64,000 nt of DNA, from positions 1,240,001-1,304,000 of the forward strand of contig NZ_PVYX01000002.1 of NCBI RefSeq assembly GCF_003001695.1, written 5' to 3'. The notes below the pieces were generated by a model. The model was not told where the DNA came from. It made no database searches and worked only from the letters and a program-made list of their open reading frames with translations. Each line of letters starts with the position of its first letter. The stretch's first letter is position 1. The DNA is from Flagellimonas meridianipacifica (GTDB lineage: Bacteria; Bacteroidota; Bacteroidia; Flavobacteriales; Flavobacteriaceae). Positions 8,854 through 17,674 of this stretch are shown here, in pieces. A program made the position numbers and the translations under genes.

Positions 8854-10521
8854 TCAGAATAGGCCCGTTATTTCTCCATCTTCATTGATATCCATCCCTT
8901 CCGATGCCGGATGGGCCGGTAATCCTGGCATACGCATGATATCACCCGTTATCGGAATCAAAAATCCCGCTCCAGCAGCAATTTCAATTTCCCGCACGGT
9001 TATGATGAAGTCTTTGGGACGTCCTAACAACTTGGGATTGTCTGACAATGATTTTTGGGTTTTGGCAATGCACACTGGCAAACCATCCAATCCCAGATTC
9101 GATATCCTTCGAAGGTGTGCTTTTGCCCTAGAAGTGTAATCTACATGTTCGGCTCCATAGATTTCTTTTGCAATCGTTTCAATCTTGTCAGTTACATTTG
9201 ATTTCCATGTATAGAGAGGTTTAAAATCCGATGTATTGGATTCGATGATTTCAATCACCTTTTGTGCGAGGTCAATGGCACCTTCACCGCCTTTGGCCCA
9301 TACCTCAGAAACTGCAACCCGAACTCCTTTTGAGATAACAAATTCCTTTACAGCGGCAATCTCCTCATCGGTATCTGTCAAGAATTTATTGATGGAAACT
9401 ACAGGTGTCATATTGAATTTTGAAATATTTTCAATATGCTTTTCAAGATTGGGCAGCCCTTTTATCAATGCTTCAACATTGGGTTCTGTTAACGATTTTA
9501 AATCAGCACCTCCATGATACTTTAAAGCACGAATTGTTGCGGTAAGTACAACCGCTTTTGGAGTAAGACCTGCACTTTGACATTTAATGTCGAAGAATTT
9601 CTCTGCTCCCAGGTCAAAACCGAAACCAGCTTCTGTTACCGTATAGTCAGAATAGGACATTCCCATTAAAGTCGCAATAACGGAGTTGGTGCCTTGGGCT
9701 ATATTTGCAAAAGGACCCCCATGAATAATAGCAGGATTCCCTTCAATGGTCTGAACCAAATTCGGTTTTATCGCATCTTTCAAAAGAGCGGTCATGGCTC
9801 CCTGGGCTTTCAGGTCTCTGGCGTAGATAGGTTCCTTATCATATGTATACCCAACAAAAATATTTCCCAAGCGTTCCTTTAGATCACGTAGGTTTTCTGC
9901 TAAACAAAGGATGGCCATAATTTCGGATGCCGCGGTGATGTCAAAACCAGTTTCTCGTGGCACCCCTGATGTAGTTCCGCCCAAACCTACGATTACGTGA
10001 CGTAGGGCCCGGTCGTTAACATCCAGAACGCGTTTCCAACTTACCGTTCTCGCATCAATTCGCAAGGAGTTGGTTTTACTTTGGATATTATTATCAATCA
10101 GTGCTGCCAAAAGATTGTGGGCTTTTTCAATTGCTGAAAAATCACCAGTAAAGTGCAGATTGATATCCTCCATCGGTAACACTTGGGAATACCCTCCGCC
10201 TGTTGCACCTCCTTTAATTCCAAACACGGGACCTAGTGAAGGTTCACGTAAAACAACCGTGGTTTTTTTGCCCAATCTATTCAGACCTTCTGATAGACCA
10301 ATGGACATGGTTGTTTTTCCTTCGCCAGCCGGAGTAGGGGAAATCGCCGAAACAAGGATAAGATTACTTTGAGCGGCTTTTTCTCTATCTATGGCTTGGA
10401 GTGGGAGCTTTGCCTTGTACTTCCCGTACATTTCAATAACCTCTGGACTGACACCAAACTTTTCAGCAATATGTGTGATGTGCTCAAGCTTTACTTCTTT
10501 GGCAATTTGTGAGTCGGTCAT
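8854..10521 (-). CDS. fhs: Formate--tetrahydrofolate ligase
   Basis: 555 residues, the normal family length. The enzyme makes 10-formyl-tetrahydrofolate from formate, THF and ATP in the cytoplasm, feeding one-carbon metabolism. The ATP-binding loop PTPAGEGKTT (about residues 62-71), EPSLGPVFGIKGGATGGG and INLHFTGDFSAI are diagnostic. The start lies 21 bases after the stop of the DUF1611 gene, so it probably shares the transcript that begins with the epimerase gene. The stop is 58 bases before the mutS2 start, where a separate promoter begins. Nothing is missing. Confidence 0.97.
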   Translation of the reverse strand: MTDSQIAKEVKLEHITHIAEKFGVSPEVIEMYGKYKAKLPLQAIDREKAAQSNLILVSAISPTPAGEGKTTMSIGLSEGLNRLGKKTTVVLREPSLGPVFGIKGGATGGGYSQVLPMEDINLHFTGDFSAIEKAHNLLAALIDNNIQSKTNSLRIDARTVSWKRVLDVNDRALRHVIVGLGGTTSGVPRETGFDITAASEIMAILCLAENLRDLKERLGNIFVGYTYDKEPIYARDLKAQGAMTALLKDAIKPNLVQTIEGNPAIIHGGPFANIAQGTNSVIATLMGMSYSDYTVTEAGFGFDLGAEKFFDIKCQSAGLTPKAVVLTATIRALKYHGGADLKSLTEPNVEALIKGLPNLEKHIENISKFNMTPVVSINKFLTDTDEEIAAVKEFVISKGVRVAVSEVWAKGGEGAIDLAQKVIEIIESNTSDFKPLYTWKSNVTDKIETIAKEIYGAEHVDYTSRAKAHLRRISNLGLDGLPVCIAKTQKSLSDNPKLLGRPKDFIITVREIEIAAGAGFLIPITGDIMRMPGLPAHPASEGMDINEDGEITGLF

Positions 10522-10542
10522 GTTGCAGCGCTTTTAAAATGG

Positions 10543-11574
10543 TTAATGGAGTATGGTATTAATTAGCTTTTCAACTCCAAACCGTACCACATCCGTGGTT
10601 GGTAATCCTGTTAGTTCTTCTACCTGAATTATTTTCTTATTCGCCTCTTCATCGGATAATCCAATGGTATTCAATGCAATTCCTAAGGTGTTGGCCGTAT
10701 TTTGTGAACCACAAACCTTAGCTACACTTTCATTCAGTTTTACAAATTCATCCAGTGGTGGGATTGGAATATGGGACACGGGAAATCTCAAATGGTTGTT
10801 AGCTGCTTTGTGACATAGAATAAAATGAGTGGGTTGTGCGCCCCGCATTAGGGGTAGAGTGGCGGTACTTCCTGGGTGCGCCAGTGAACCTTGACCTTCA
10901 ACGATTACAATTTCCTTATCGCTCTCTGCCAGGACCGCCTCTTCAACCGCACCCGCTGCTTGGTCAACTTTTATAGCATCCAAAGGAATCCCGCTTCCCA
11001 TCAAGGTAATTCCAATTTGTCCGGTAGGCACAAAGCCTACGTTGACCTCTTTTTTTAGCAAGCTTGCGTATAGTTCCAATCCCGCTGTCATTTTTCCTGA
11101 GGCCATATCGGTTCCAATCATTAGGATTCTTTTGTTATTCAGGTTTGCTGCTTTTCCTGTGGCAATAGGGTAGGAAGGTTTGGGCTTTCGCACATCCCAA
11201 ATCCGGTTACCATTCAATAGATGGTGAAAACGAGCATTCAAATCATCATGTAAGCCGTTAATTAGTGAAAGGCCGTTTTTTAGGGCGAACGACACAGGTT
11301 CGTCCCATGAATCTGGAAATTTGCCACCACTAGGAGCAATACCAAGCACCATAACCTCACTTCCTTTGGAAATTGCTTCTTTAACAGTTCCAACTACTGA
11401 AATTTGATAGGGTAGATTTACAGCTTCCTGCACTGTTTTGCCTTGAAATTTGGAATCAATAACACATACGATAGGATTTTTTGAAAAGCGCATAAGGCCA
11501 AAGCCCATTTTGCCGGAATCATTGTCAAGTGCACCTTCCATATAAATGCAAAGCTTCTTTTGGGGATTGAACAT
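10543..11574 (-). CDS. DUF1611 family P-loop protein, DgcN-like (D-glutamate N-acetyltransferase candidate)
   Basis: 343 residues. An N-terminal Rossmann-like part (about 1-135) contains MVLGIAPSGG. It precedes a P-loop domain whose Walker-A-like motif is IGTDMASGKMT (about 153-163), followed by EIVIVEGQGSLAHPG. This is the DUF1611 architecture. One characterised DUF1611 protein, DgcN of marine proteobacteria, N-acetylates D-glutamate and works with the enolase-superfamily racemase DgcA. Here the start codon follows the epimerase stop with no gap, reproducing that pair. Whether this flavobacterial protein has the same substrate is inference; role in cell-wall D-Glu recycling or dipeptide use is an alternative. 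Confidence 0.72.
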   Translation of the reverse strand: MFNPQKKLCIYMEGALDNDSGKMGFGLMRFSKNPIVCVIDSKFQGKTVQEAVNLPYQISVVGTVKEAISKGSEVMVLGIAPSGGKFPDSWDEPVSFALKNGLSLINGLHDDLNARFHHLLNGNRIWDVRKPKPSYPIATGKAANLNNKRILMIGTDMASGKMTAGLELYASLLKKEVNVGFVPTGQIGITLMGSGIPLDAIKVDQAAGAVEEAVLAESDKEIVIVEGQGSLAHPGSTATLPLMRGAQPTHFILCHKAANNHLRFPVSHIPIPPLDEFVKLNESVAKVCGSQNTANTLGIALNTIGLSDEEANKKIIQVEELTGLPTTDVVRFGVEKLINTILH

Positions 11575-12627
11575 CTAGGATTCAGATTTAAATTTACCTC
11601 CATGCCCAGGAATATCCAATGGCATGGTTACTTCGTTTACTAGCGGTGCGCCTTCACAAGGGTCCGGATTTAGGTTGAGATGGGAATCCAAATCAACATG
11701 GTCCAACATTCCAGACACTGCAGCTCCCGCGGCTATGGAAATGGATGATTCCCCCATACAACCAATCATGGTTTTGAGACCAAAGGCATGAGCGGTTGAA
11801 ATAATCCGCAATGCTCCGGTTATACCTCCACATTTCATAAGTTTCATATTTACTCCATCTACGGAATGTGCCCATTTTGGAATATCTGTGGCAAAACGAC
11901 AAGATTCATCTAAAAAAATAGGTAATGGCCTGTTTTTGAAAAGGTAAGGTAGTTCACTTTCTTGTCCTTCTTTAAGTGGTTGCTCTACATACTCGCATTC
12001 CCTTTCCGCCAACCATTTCATCATTTCTTGGGCTTCTTTCACCGTCCATCCGCCATTGGCATCTACACGAATTGATATGGGATATTTCTTATGGTATTCC
12101 AATACTTGACTGTACATGGCTTTATCTGCTTCAATACCGTCATTGTTCCCCAATTTTACCTTTAGTGTATGGATACCTTCGTTTTCCAAAATTAATGGGA
12201 GACGTTCCGCTGCTTCTTTTGGTGTCATGATGCCCAATGTAATTGAAGTAGGATGCTTTGGTTTTGGAAATCCCAAAAGCTGATAGAGAGGCATATTTGC
12301 CTTTTTTGCTTTTAAATCCCAGCTGGCCATGTCCAATGCAGCAAAGGCACATGGGGCAATTCCTAATTCCAGTGCTCTATCATAAGCTTCATGTGGAGAA
12401 TCGAAATCTTCGTGTTTATGTAAAAAGCGTTCTAGCTCGGATTGAGCAATTTCGGGAGTTTCCGCTCCTTCGGACAAACCTGGAGAGGTTTCACCCCATC
12501 CTGTGAACCCCTCCTTAGTTATGGAAACATATAAATTGTATTGCCCGTCCCTGACCCCTCTGCTAATACGTAAAGGAAACTTTTTTTTTAGATAGAGGAT
12601 TTTGAAATCGACTTGTGCTTTAGACAT
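11575..12627 (-). CDS. Enolase-superfamily dipeptide epimerase / DgcA-like racemase
   Basis: 350 residues. It has the two-domain muconate-lactonizing subgroup layout: a capping domain (about 1-125) and a barrel. Catalytic residues are in place: KVK with Lys158, metal ligands Asp189 (VDANGG), Glu215 (YVEQP) and Asp240 (FLDES), and the second-face Lys at MKLMK (about 262). Relatives are L-Ala-D/L-Glu epimerase, which recycles murein dipeptides, and DgcA, which racemises N-acetyl-D-glutamate. Zero-gap linkage to a DUF1611 gene favours the DgcA role but does not exclude the dipeptide one. It is the first gene of a leftward set with DUF1611 and fhs; a -7-like box lies at 12673-12680. Confidence 0.83.
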   Translation of the reverse strand: MSKAQVDFKILYLKKKFPLRISRGVRDGQYNLYVSITKEGFTGWGETSPGLSEGAETPEIAQSELERFLHKHEDFDSPHEAYDRALELGIAPCAFAALDMASWDLKAKKANMPLYQLLGFPKPKHPTSITLGIMTPKEAAERLPLILENEGIHTLKVKLGNNDGIEADKAMYSQVLEYHKKYPISIRVDANGGWTVKEAQEMMKWLAERECEYVEQPLKEGQESELPYLFKNRPLPIFLDESCRFATDIPKWAHSVDGVNMKLMKCGGITGALRIISTAHAFGLKTMIGCMGESSISIAAGAAVSGMLDHVDLDSHLNLNPDPCEGAPLVNEVTMPLDIPGHGGKFKSES

Positions 12628-12672
12628 GTAAGGCTTTTGGTTTATCTAAAATATTGGTTTTACCAATGGTTT

Positions 12673-12680
12673 CAAAACTA
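12673..12680 (-). promoter_or_regulatory. Candidate -7 box for the epimerase-DUF1611-fhs operon
   Basis: The minus strand reads TAGTTTTG, matching TAnnTTTG. It would place the start of transcription near 12666, about 39 bases before the ATG at 12627. No well-spaced TTTG -33 element was found, so the support is partial. Confidence 0.35.
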
Positions 12681-12715
12681 TGTTGAGACAAGTTTTTTAT
12701 ACCTATTTTCACTTT

Positions 12716-13381
12716 ATGAATGTGAGCATAGAACCCAGCTGGAAAACCAAACTTCAACCTGAATTTGAAAAGTCTTACTTTAAACAATTAGTAGGATTTG
12801 TAAAGGAAGAATACAGACGTAATACCTGCTATCCCAAAGGCAAAGACATTTTTGCAGCTTTTGATTATTGTCCGTTTTATGACACTAAGGTGGTGATAAT
12901 AGGCCAAGACCCGTATCATGGACCCAATCAAGCTAATGGACTTTGTTTTTCAGTTAAAGATGGTGTAGCACATCCTCCATCATTGGTAAATATCTTTAAA
13001 GAAATCAAAGTTGATATTGGAACTCCTTACCCGCAAAGTGGAGATTTGGAACGATGGGCAAACCAAGGGGTGTTATTGTTGAATGCCACCTTAACCGTTA
13101 GGGCGCATCAAGCTGGAAGCCATCAAAAAAAGGGCTGGGAGCAGTTTACCGATGCCACAATACGAACACTTTCCACTCAATTGGAAGGCCTAATATTTTT
13201 ACTTTGGGGCGGATTTGCCAAGAAGAAAGCCGCTTTGATAGATGTATCAAAACATCACATACTCACCTCCGGACATCCTTCACCTTTAAGTGCAAATAGA
13301 GGGTTATGGTTTGGTAATCAGCATTTTAGTAAAACAAATAAGCTATTATCGGAAATGGGGAAACCGTTAATAACTTGGTGA
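12716..13381 (+). CDS. ung: Uracil-DNA glycosylase, family 1
   Basis: 221 residues from the ATG at 12716; an in-frame ATG at 12680 would add 12 residues not seen in the family, so it is disfavoured. The enzyme removes uracil from DNA to start base excision repair. The water-activating loop GQDPYHG (Asp65), LLNATLTVR and the leucine-loop motif HPSPLSANRG (His187) are present, at nearly the same positions as in the E. coli enzyme. SANRG replaces the usual SAHRG. The gene diverges from the epimerase operon. Confidence 0.96.
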   Translation: MNVSIEPSWKTKLQPEFEKSYFKQLVGFVKEEYRRNTCYPKGKDIFAAFDYCPFYDTKVVIIGQDPYHGPNQANGLCFSVKDGVAHPPSLVNIFKEIKVDIGTPYPQSGDLERWANQGVLLLNATLTVRAHQAGSHQKKGWEQFTDATIRTLSTQLEGLIFLLWGGFAKKKAALIDVSKHHILTSGHPSPLSANRGLWFGNQHFSKTNKLLSEMGKPLITW

Positions 13382-13465
13382 ATAAACTATAAGTAAAACT
13401 GTTAAAATAATAAGATATTTCGTACGTTTATTACTTTAATAGTAATACACGCAAAACCCTGTACG

Positions 13466-13870
13466 TTGAAAAGACTGAAGTCAGTGCTTCTTGTCGATGA
13501 CGATGAGACTACCAACTTTTTGAACAGATTCTTTCTTAAACAGTTGGATGACGACCTCCCTGTCAACATTGTCAGTAATGGAAAAGAAGCCATAGAATTT
13601 CTGGAACACGAAAGTAATACTGAGGAAATGCCCTGTTTGTTGATTTTGGATACAAACATGCCTATCATGAACGGATGGGAATTCTTGGATACTTATACCC
13701 AGCAGTTTAATCCTGAATTCAAGAAGAACATAGTAGTGGTAATGTTAACTGCATTGGATACACAAGAAACCACAGAAATGGCAATGGCTCACCCGAGTGT
13801 TTCCGATACGGCACAAAAACCTCTTTCCGATTTAAAATTCAAGGAACTTATCAAAAAACACTTCTCCTAA
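13466..13870 (+). CDS. Single-domain CheY-like response regulator
   Basis: 134 residues, receiver domain only. Acidic pocket LLVDDDE near the N-terminus, phospho-acceptor Asp in LILDTNMPIMNGWEF, Thr in VVMLTALD and Lys in AQKPLS are all present, so it should be phosphorylatable. No output domain; it could act in a phosphorelay or by protein binding. No ATG fits, and the likely start is TTG at 13466. No kinase gene is adjacent. Its TAA is directly followed by the stop of the convergent gene, with no intervening base, so the two transcripts must overlap. Confidence 0.85.
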   Translation: MKRLKSVLLVDDDETTNFLNRFFLKQLDDDLPVNIVSNGKEAIEFLEHESNTEEMPCLLILDTNMPIMNGWEFLDTYTQQFNPEFKKNIVVVMLTALDTQETTEMAMAHPSVSDTAQKPLSDLKFKELIKKHFS

Positions 13871-14716
13871 CTACAAAAGGAAAGTGTGTAGGGGTTTTAT
13901 TTCCTCTACTTGGTTTAGATGTTTTAACTGGGTTTGTACCTCATTTAGGGTATCTTCTTTTAGTTGACTTTGTCCCCAGGTTGTTTTGGATAACCACTCC
14001 TTAATATCCTCCAGTTTTTGACCATACCTGTTGGCCAAAGTTCGGTCTATACTTGGAATGGTTTTAAATTCAAGGGTGTAAGTGTTAATTGTTTCCAGAA
14101 TATGACTCAGTAACCCTCTGTCTTCTTCGATAAAGTTTTGTGTCGCGGCAATTACAAAACAAGGCCAAGGTGTTGGGAAATCCCCCAATCGTTTCAATGT
14201 TCCCTTGTCCGCCCAGGGTTTGGTGGTGAAATGCTCCCACATAAAATAGGCGTCAGAACCATTTTCAAATTCTTCCAATGCGCCCATCAAATTGTTTATT
14301 ATTCGAAAGCGTAGCGAATGGGTGTCCCATCCCATTTTTTGGGCATGAACAGTGGCCATTAAATGGCTTCCGCTTCCCATTCTACTGATAGCAATCTCGG
14401 CTCCCTCCAAATCAGAGACTGATTGATATCCACTATTTTGACGCACATGAATCCCCCAGAGCAAAGGTGAGGAAACGTACTCCTGTACAATTTTTACCGG
14501 ATTCCCGTGCGATATACTTTTGATGACTCCCTCGGTAAGAATAATGGCCAAATCTGCTTCATTTTGATTCAGCATTTCAGACATTCTACCTGTACCTTCA
14601 GGGATATCGGTCCAAACCAAGTTAATTCCTCGCTCCTCAAAAGCACCTTCTTCAATAGCTAGATGCCATGGCAGGTTAAAGTGCTCGGGAACTCCAATAA
14701 TTCTAACTGTCTTCAT
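13871..14716 (-). CDS. Cytoplasmic substrate-binding-protein-like protein (NMT1/SsuA-type fold)
   Basis: 281 residues resembling periplasmic binding proteins of ABC importers: an opening PEHFNLPWHLAIEEGAF, ADLAIILTEG and SDLEGAEIAISRMGSGSHL are typical of the NMT1/SsuA-like type. Unlike those proteins it has no signal peptide or lipobox (it begins MKTVRIIGV), and no permease or ATPase gene lies nearby, so import is unlikely. Its start overlaps the end of ppk1 by 14 bases, indicating translational coupling. Ligand and role are unknown; a cytoplasmic binding protein or a repurposed enzyme are both possible. Confidence 0.7.
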   Translation of the reverse strand: MKTVRIIGVPEHFNLPWHLAIEEGAFEERGINLVWTDIPEGTGRMSEMLNQNEADLAIILTEGVIKSISHGNPVKIVQEYVSSPLLWGIHVRQNSGYQSVSDLEGAEIAISRMGSGSHLMATVHAQKMGWDTHSLRFRIINNLMGALEEFENGSDAYFMWEHFTTKPWADKGTLKRLGDFPTPWPCFVIAATQNFIEEDRGLLSHILETINTYTLEFKTIPSIDRTLANRYGQKLEDIKEWLSKTTWGQSQLKEDTLNEVQTQLKHLNQVEEIKPLHTFLL

Positions 14717-16739
14717 TTAATTTAGCCTTCAAAAACTCATAAATGGCGTATTGCGAACGAATATCCTCTTCGCCTTGTTGCTTTTCAACCTTTTGATTGG
14801 TATCGTCCGAATCTAAAACCCTGGCTTTGACATTGTCGCTTAATTGTATGAGCAAAATGTCCTTTAGTTCCCTAAATACATCATCGTCCAAAATTGGAGT
14901 CAACACTTCAATCCGACGGTCCAAATTTCGTGTCATCCAATCTGCGGAACCAATATACATCTTTTCCTCACCTCCGTTTTCAAATAGATAAATTCTACCA
15001 TGTTCCAGATAGCGGTCTACGATACTGGTAATGTAAATTGGCCTTTCATTTTCTTCAAGTGATTCCTCTTTTGGTAGTAAACAACAAAAACCGCGAACCA
15101 ACAAACGAATTTCAACCCCAGCTTCACTGGCTTTGTAAAGTGCCTTAATCATCTTGGAATCTTCCAAACTGTTCATTTTAAGCGTGATTTTCGCTTCGAT
15201 TCCGGCTGTTGCGTTTTCTATTTCGTTCTCTATAAGTTCAAGAAGGGTTGGTCTTGTGGTAAATGGAGATACCAAAAGGTGTTTGAGTTTTGGGGCGATT
15301 AGTTTTTTCTCCAAGACTCCAAAAACCTGTGCCAAATCTGAAGTAATTTTTTTATGCGCCGTGAACAATCCATGGTCGCAATAAATTTTTGCAGTTTTGG
15401 AGTTGAAATTACCAGTTCCAATATAGGTGAAACGCTGTATTTGATGGTCGAATCTCCGCTCTACCATTAAAATTTTAGAATGTACTTTGATTTGAGGAAC
15501 ACTAAAATAAACTTTAGCCCCTTGCTCTTCAAAAATGCGCCCCCATTTTATATTGTTTTCCTCATCAAAACGTGCTTGTGCCTCTACAAATAAAACAACC
15601 TCCTTGTTGTTTTTGAGGGCCAATAAAATGGCATCAGACAATACTGAAGTCTTGGCAATTCTATAGAGAGACATTTTAATGCTGGTCACCTTGGGGTCGA
15701 TGGATGCGGAGTGAAGAAATCGCTCCACTACTTCAAACTCCTGATATGGAAAATGAACCAATTGGTCTTTTGTGAGAATGGTTTCAAATATATCCTCTGT
15801 TTTGGAAAGAAAGGGGTGGGGAAGGGGTGGTTTCTTTTCGTAAGACAGTCTATCGTCTTCAAATGGGTTTGGAAAACTGAAGAAATCCGAATAGTTATGG
15901 TATTCTCCGCCGGGAAGAAGGTCCACGTCATCTAAATCGAATTTTTCTTTTAGTTCGTTTTTGAGTGTATCCGGCATATTCTGATCATACAATAACCGGG
16001 TTGGCTGCCCAGATTTACGCTTTCCCAAAGATTCATAGATGATATCCACCAAGTCTGTATTCGTGTAATCGTCTTCTAAATAAAGCTCTGCATCCCGCGA
16101 TAGTTTTATCGCAAAACATCCAATGATTTTTTGATTTGGGAATAATCGATTCAGATTGAGCTTGATCACGTCTTCAAGGAAAACATAACTATGGGCATTC
16201 CCCGGGATTTCAATAAATCTTGGATGTAAGTTGGATGGAACATAAATGATTTCAAATTCTATGTCGGAAAATTGAGCAATGAGATAAATCTTTCCATCCT
16301 TTAGATTTTCTGGAGTCTTAGATTCAATAACGGTGCAGTCTGAAGCGATCTTTGTGAACCAATTTGCCAAGTATTCTTTCTCCTTCAAGTCTAACTCCTC
16401 CCTTTTCTTCAAATGTACACCCTCATCTTTTAGATTTTTCAGAGTATCCTGAACAACCTCGCCAAAGCGGTTTTGCTGTTCATCTACTTTTTGTAGTATT
16501 TGTTTTAAGGTTTTATTTGGTTTGGAAATCAATTTTTTCCTGAGACTTTTGTCCACAGACTTCAATTGTCTGAGCTGAGAAACCCGAACTTTGAAGTATT
16601 CATCAAGATTTGAGGAGAAAATGGCGAGGAACTTTAAACGCTCCAGTATAGGAGTAGCTGGATTGGCCGCTTCAAGCAACACACGTTCATTGAAAAATAA
16701 CCAATTGTAATCCCTATTCTTCAATGGTCTTTTGCTCAT
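14703..16739 (-). CDS. ppk1: Polyphosphate kinase 1
   Basis: 678 residues from the ATG at 16737-16739 (MSKRPLKNRDYNW); a TTG two codons upstream is disfavoured. The enzyme polymerises the gamma-phosphate of ATP into polyphosphate at the membrane face of the cytoplasm. N-terminal RDYNWLFFNERVL, the phospho-histidine region KVHSKILMVERR, GTGNFNSKTAKIYCDHG and the second histidine region EHGRIYLFENGG are intact, and the length is normal for PPK1. It is translationally coupled to the binding-protein-like gene. No exopolyphosphatase gene lies next to it. Confidence 0.96.
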   Translation of the reverse strand: MSKRPLKNRDYNWLFFNERVLLEAANPATPILERLKFLAIFSSNLDEYFKVRVSQLRQLKSVDKSLRKKLISKPNKTLKQILQKVDEQQNRFGEVVQDTLKNLKDEGVHLKKREELDLKEKEYLANWFTKIASDCTVIESKTPENLKDGKIYLIAQFSDIEFEIIYVPSNLHPRFIEIPGNAHSYVFLEDVIKLNLNRLFPNQKIIGCFAIKLSRDAELYLEDDYTNTDLVDIIYESLGKRKSGQPTRLLYDQNMPDTLKNELKEKFDLDDVDLLPGGEYHNYSDFFSFPNPFEDDRLSYEKKPPLPHPFLSKTEDIFETILTKDQLVHFPYQEFEVVERFLHSASIDPKVTSIKMSLYRIAKTSVLSDAILLALKNNKEVVLFVEAQARFDEENNIKWGRIFEEQGAKVYFSVPQIKVHSKILMVERRFDHQIQRFTYIGTGNFNSKTAKIYCDHGLFTAHKKITSDLAQVFGVLEKKLIAPKLKHLLVSPFTTRPTLLELIENEIENATAGIEAKITLKMNSLEDSKMIKALYKASEAGVEIRLLVRGFCCLLPKEESLEENERPIYITSIVDRYLEHGRIYLFENGGEEKMYIGSADWMTRNLDRRIEVLTPILDDDVFRELKDILLIQLSDNVKARVLDSDDTNQKVEKQQGEEDIRSQYAIYEFLKAKLNEDS

Positions 16740-16803
16740 AATCAAGTTTTTCTAAAAATAGGGAAAGCCAATCGACCTAATTTAAAGGTAACGTTAAGAG
16801 GAG

Positions 16804-17673
16804 TTATTCAATAATTTTCTCTAAAGTATACTTAATCAAAGCGTCCACTGTTTTGAAACCATTCGCAGAAAATTCACCTGTTATTCTGTTAGCTAAGATG
16901 GCATTCAGGGAGATGGCCCTATGGCCAAGCAGTTTCGCAAGTCCGTAAATACCTGCGGTTTCCATTTCCAAATTGGTTATAGAACGATTTTCAAAGGAGA
17001 ATCCGGAAAGTTCGTTCGTAAAATCTCTTAGCCTGGCAGGAATACGCAAAGTTCTTCCCTGTGGACCATAAAATCCTGAATTAGTTACTGTAATGCCGGA
17101 ACGTATGCGATTTGAAAGGATTCTTTCGGCAAGTGTGTTGTCACAATCTACCGCGTAGGGATGTATGTCAAACTCCGCCCATTTCAAATTAGAACTTAGT
17201 TCCCGTTCTAGACCTAAATTCCTAGCTGGCTCCGAATCATAAAAGTGCAAAAGGCCTTCGAGTCCAATAGCGGAAGTACTTAAAACGAATGAATCTACTG
17301 AAATATCCTTCCGGACGGCACCAGATGTACCAATGCGTATAAAATCTAACTGTGTTTTATCTTGTTTTACCTTTCGAGTCTTGAAATCAATATTCGCAAG
17401 GGCATCCAATTCGTTAAAAACGATGTCGATGTTGTCCGTTCCTATACCTGTAGAGATAACCGTGAGCCGTTTGTTTTTGTAAAAACCAGTATGTGTATGA
17501 AATTCACGACGTTCTTTCTTGACCTCTATAGAATCAAAATATTTAGAGACGGATTTTACACGGTCCGGGTCGCCTACTGTAATGATAGTGTTAGCAATTT
17601 CACTGGGAAGTAGGTTTAAATGATAGATACTCCCGTCTGGGTTGAGAATTAACTCAGATTCTCCAAGCGTCAT
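16804..17673 (-). CDS. Nucleoside phosphorylase (PNP/UDP family)
   Basis: 289 residues. Phosphate-binding loop VGDPDRV near residue 33, then VISTGIGTDNIDIV, RIGTSGAV and the nucleoside-binding segment NLEMETAGIYGLA. This is the PNP/UDP phosphorylase fold, which cleaves a (deoxy)nucleoside with phosphate to base and sugar-1-phosphate. The sequence is closest in feel to uridine-phosphorylase-like members, but substrate cannot be fixed by eye. Only one base separates it from the upstream DUF1835 gene, so the pair is co-transcribed. Confidence 0.88.
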   Translation of the reverse strand: MTLGESELILNPDGSIYHLNLLPSEIANTIITVGDPDRVKSVSKYFDSIEVKKERREFHTHTGFYKNKRLTVISTGIGTDNIDIVFNELDALANIDFKTRKVKQDKTQLDFIRIGTSGAVRKDISVDSFVLSTSAIGLEGLLHFYDSEPARNLGLERELSSNLKWAEFDIHPYAVDCDNTLAERILSNRIRSGITVTNSGFYGPQGRTLRIPARLRDFTNELSGFSFENRSITNLEMETAGIYGLAKLLGHRAISLNAILANRITGEFSANGFKTVDALIKYTLEKIIE

Positions 17674-17674
17674 T

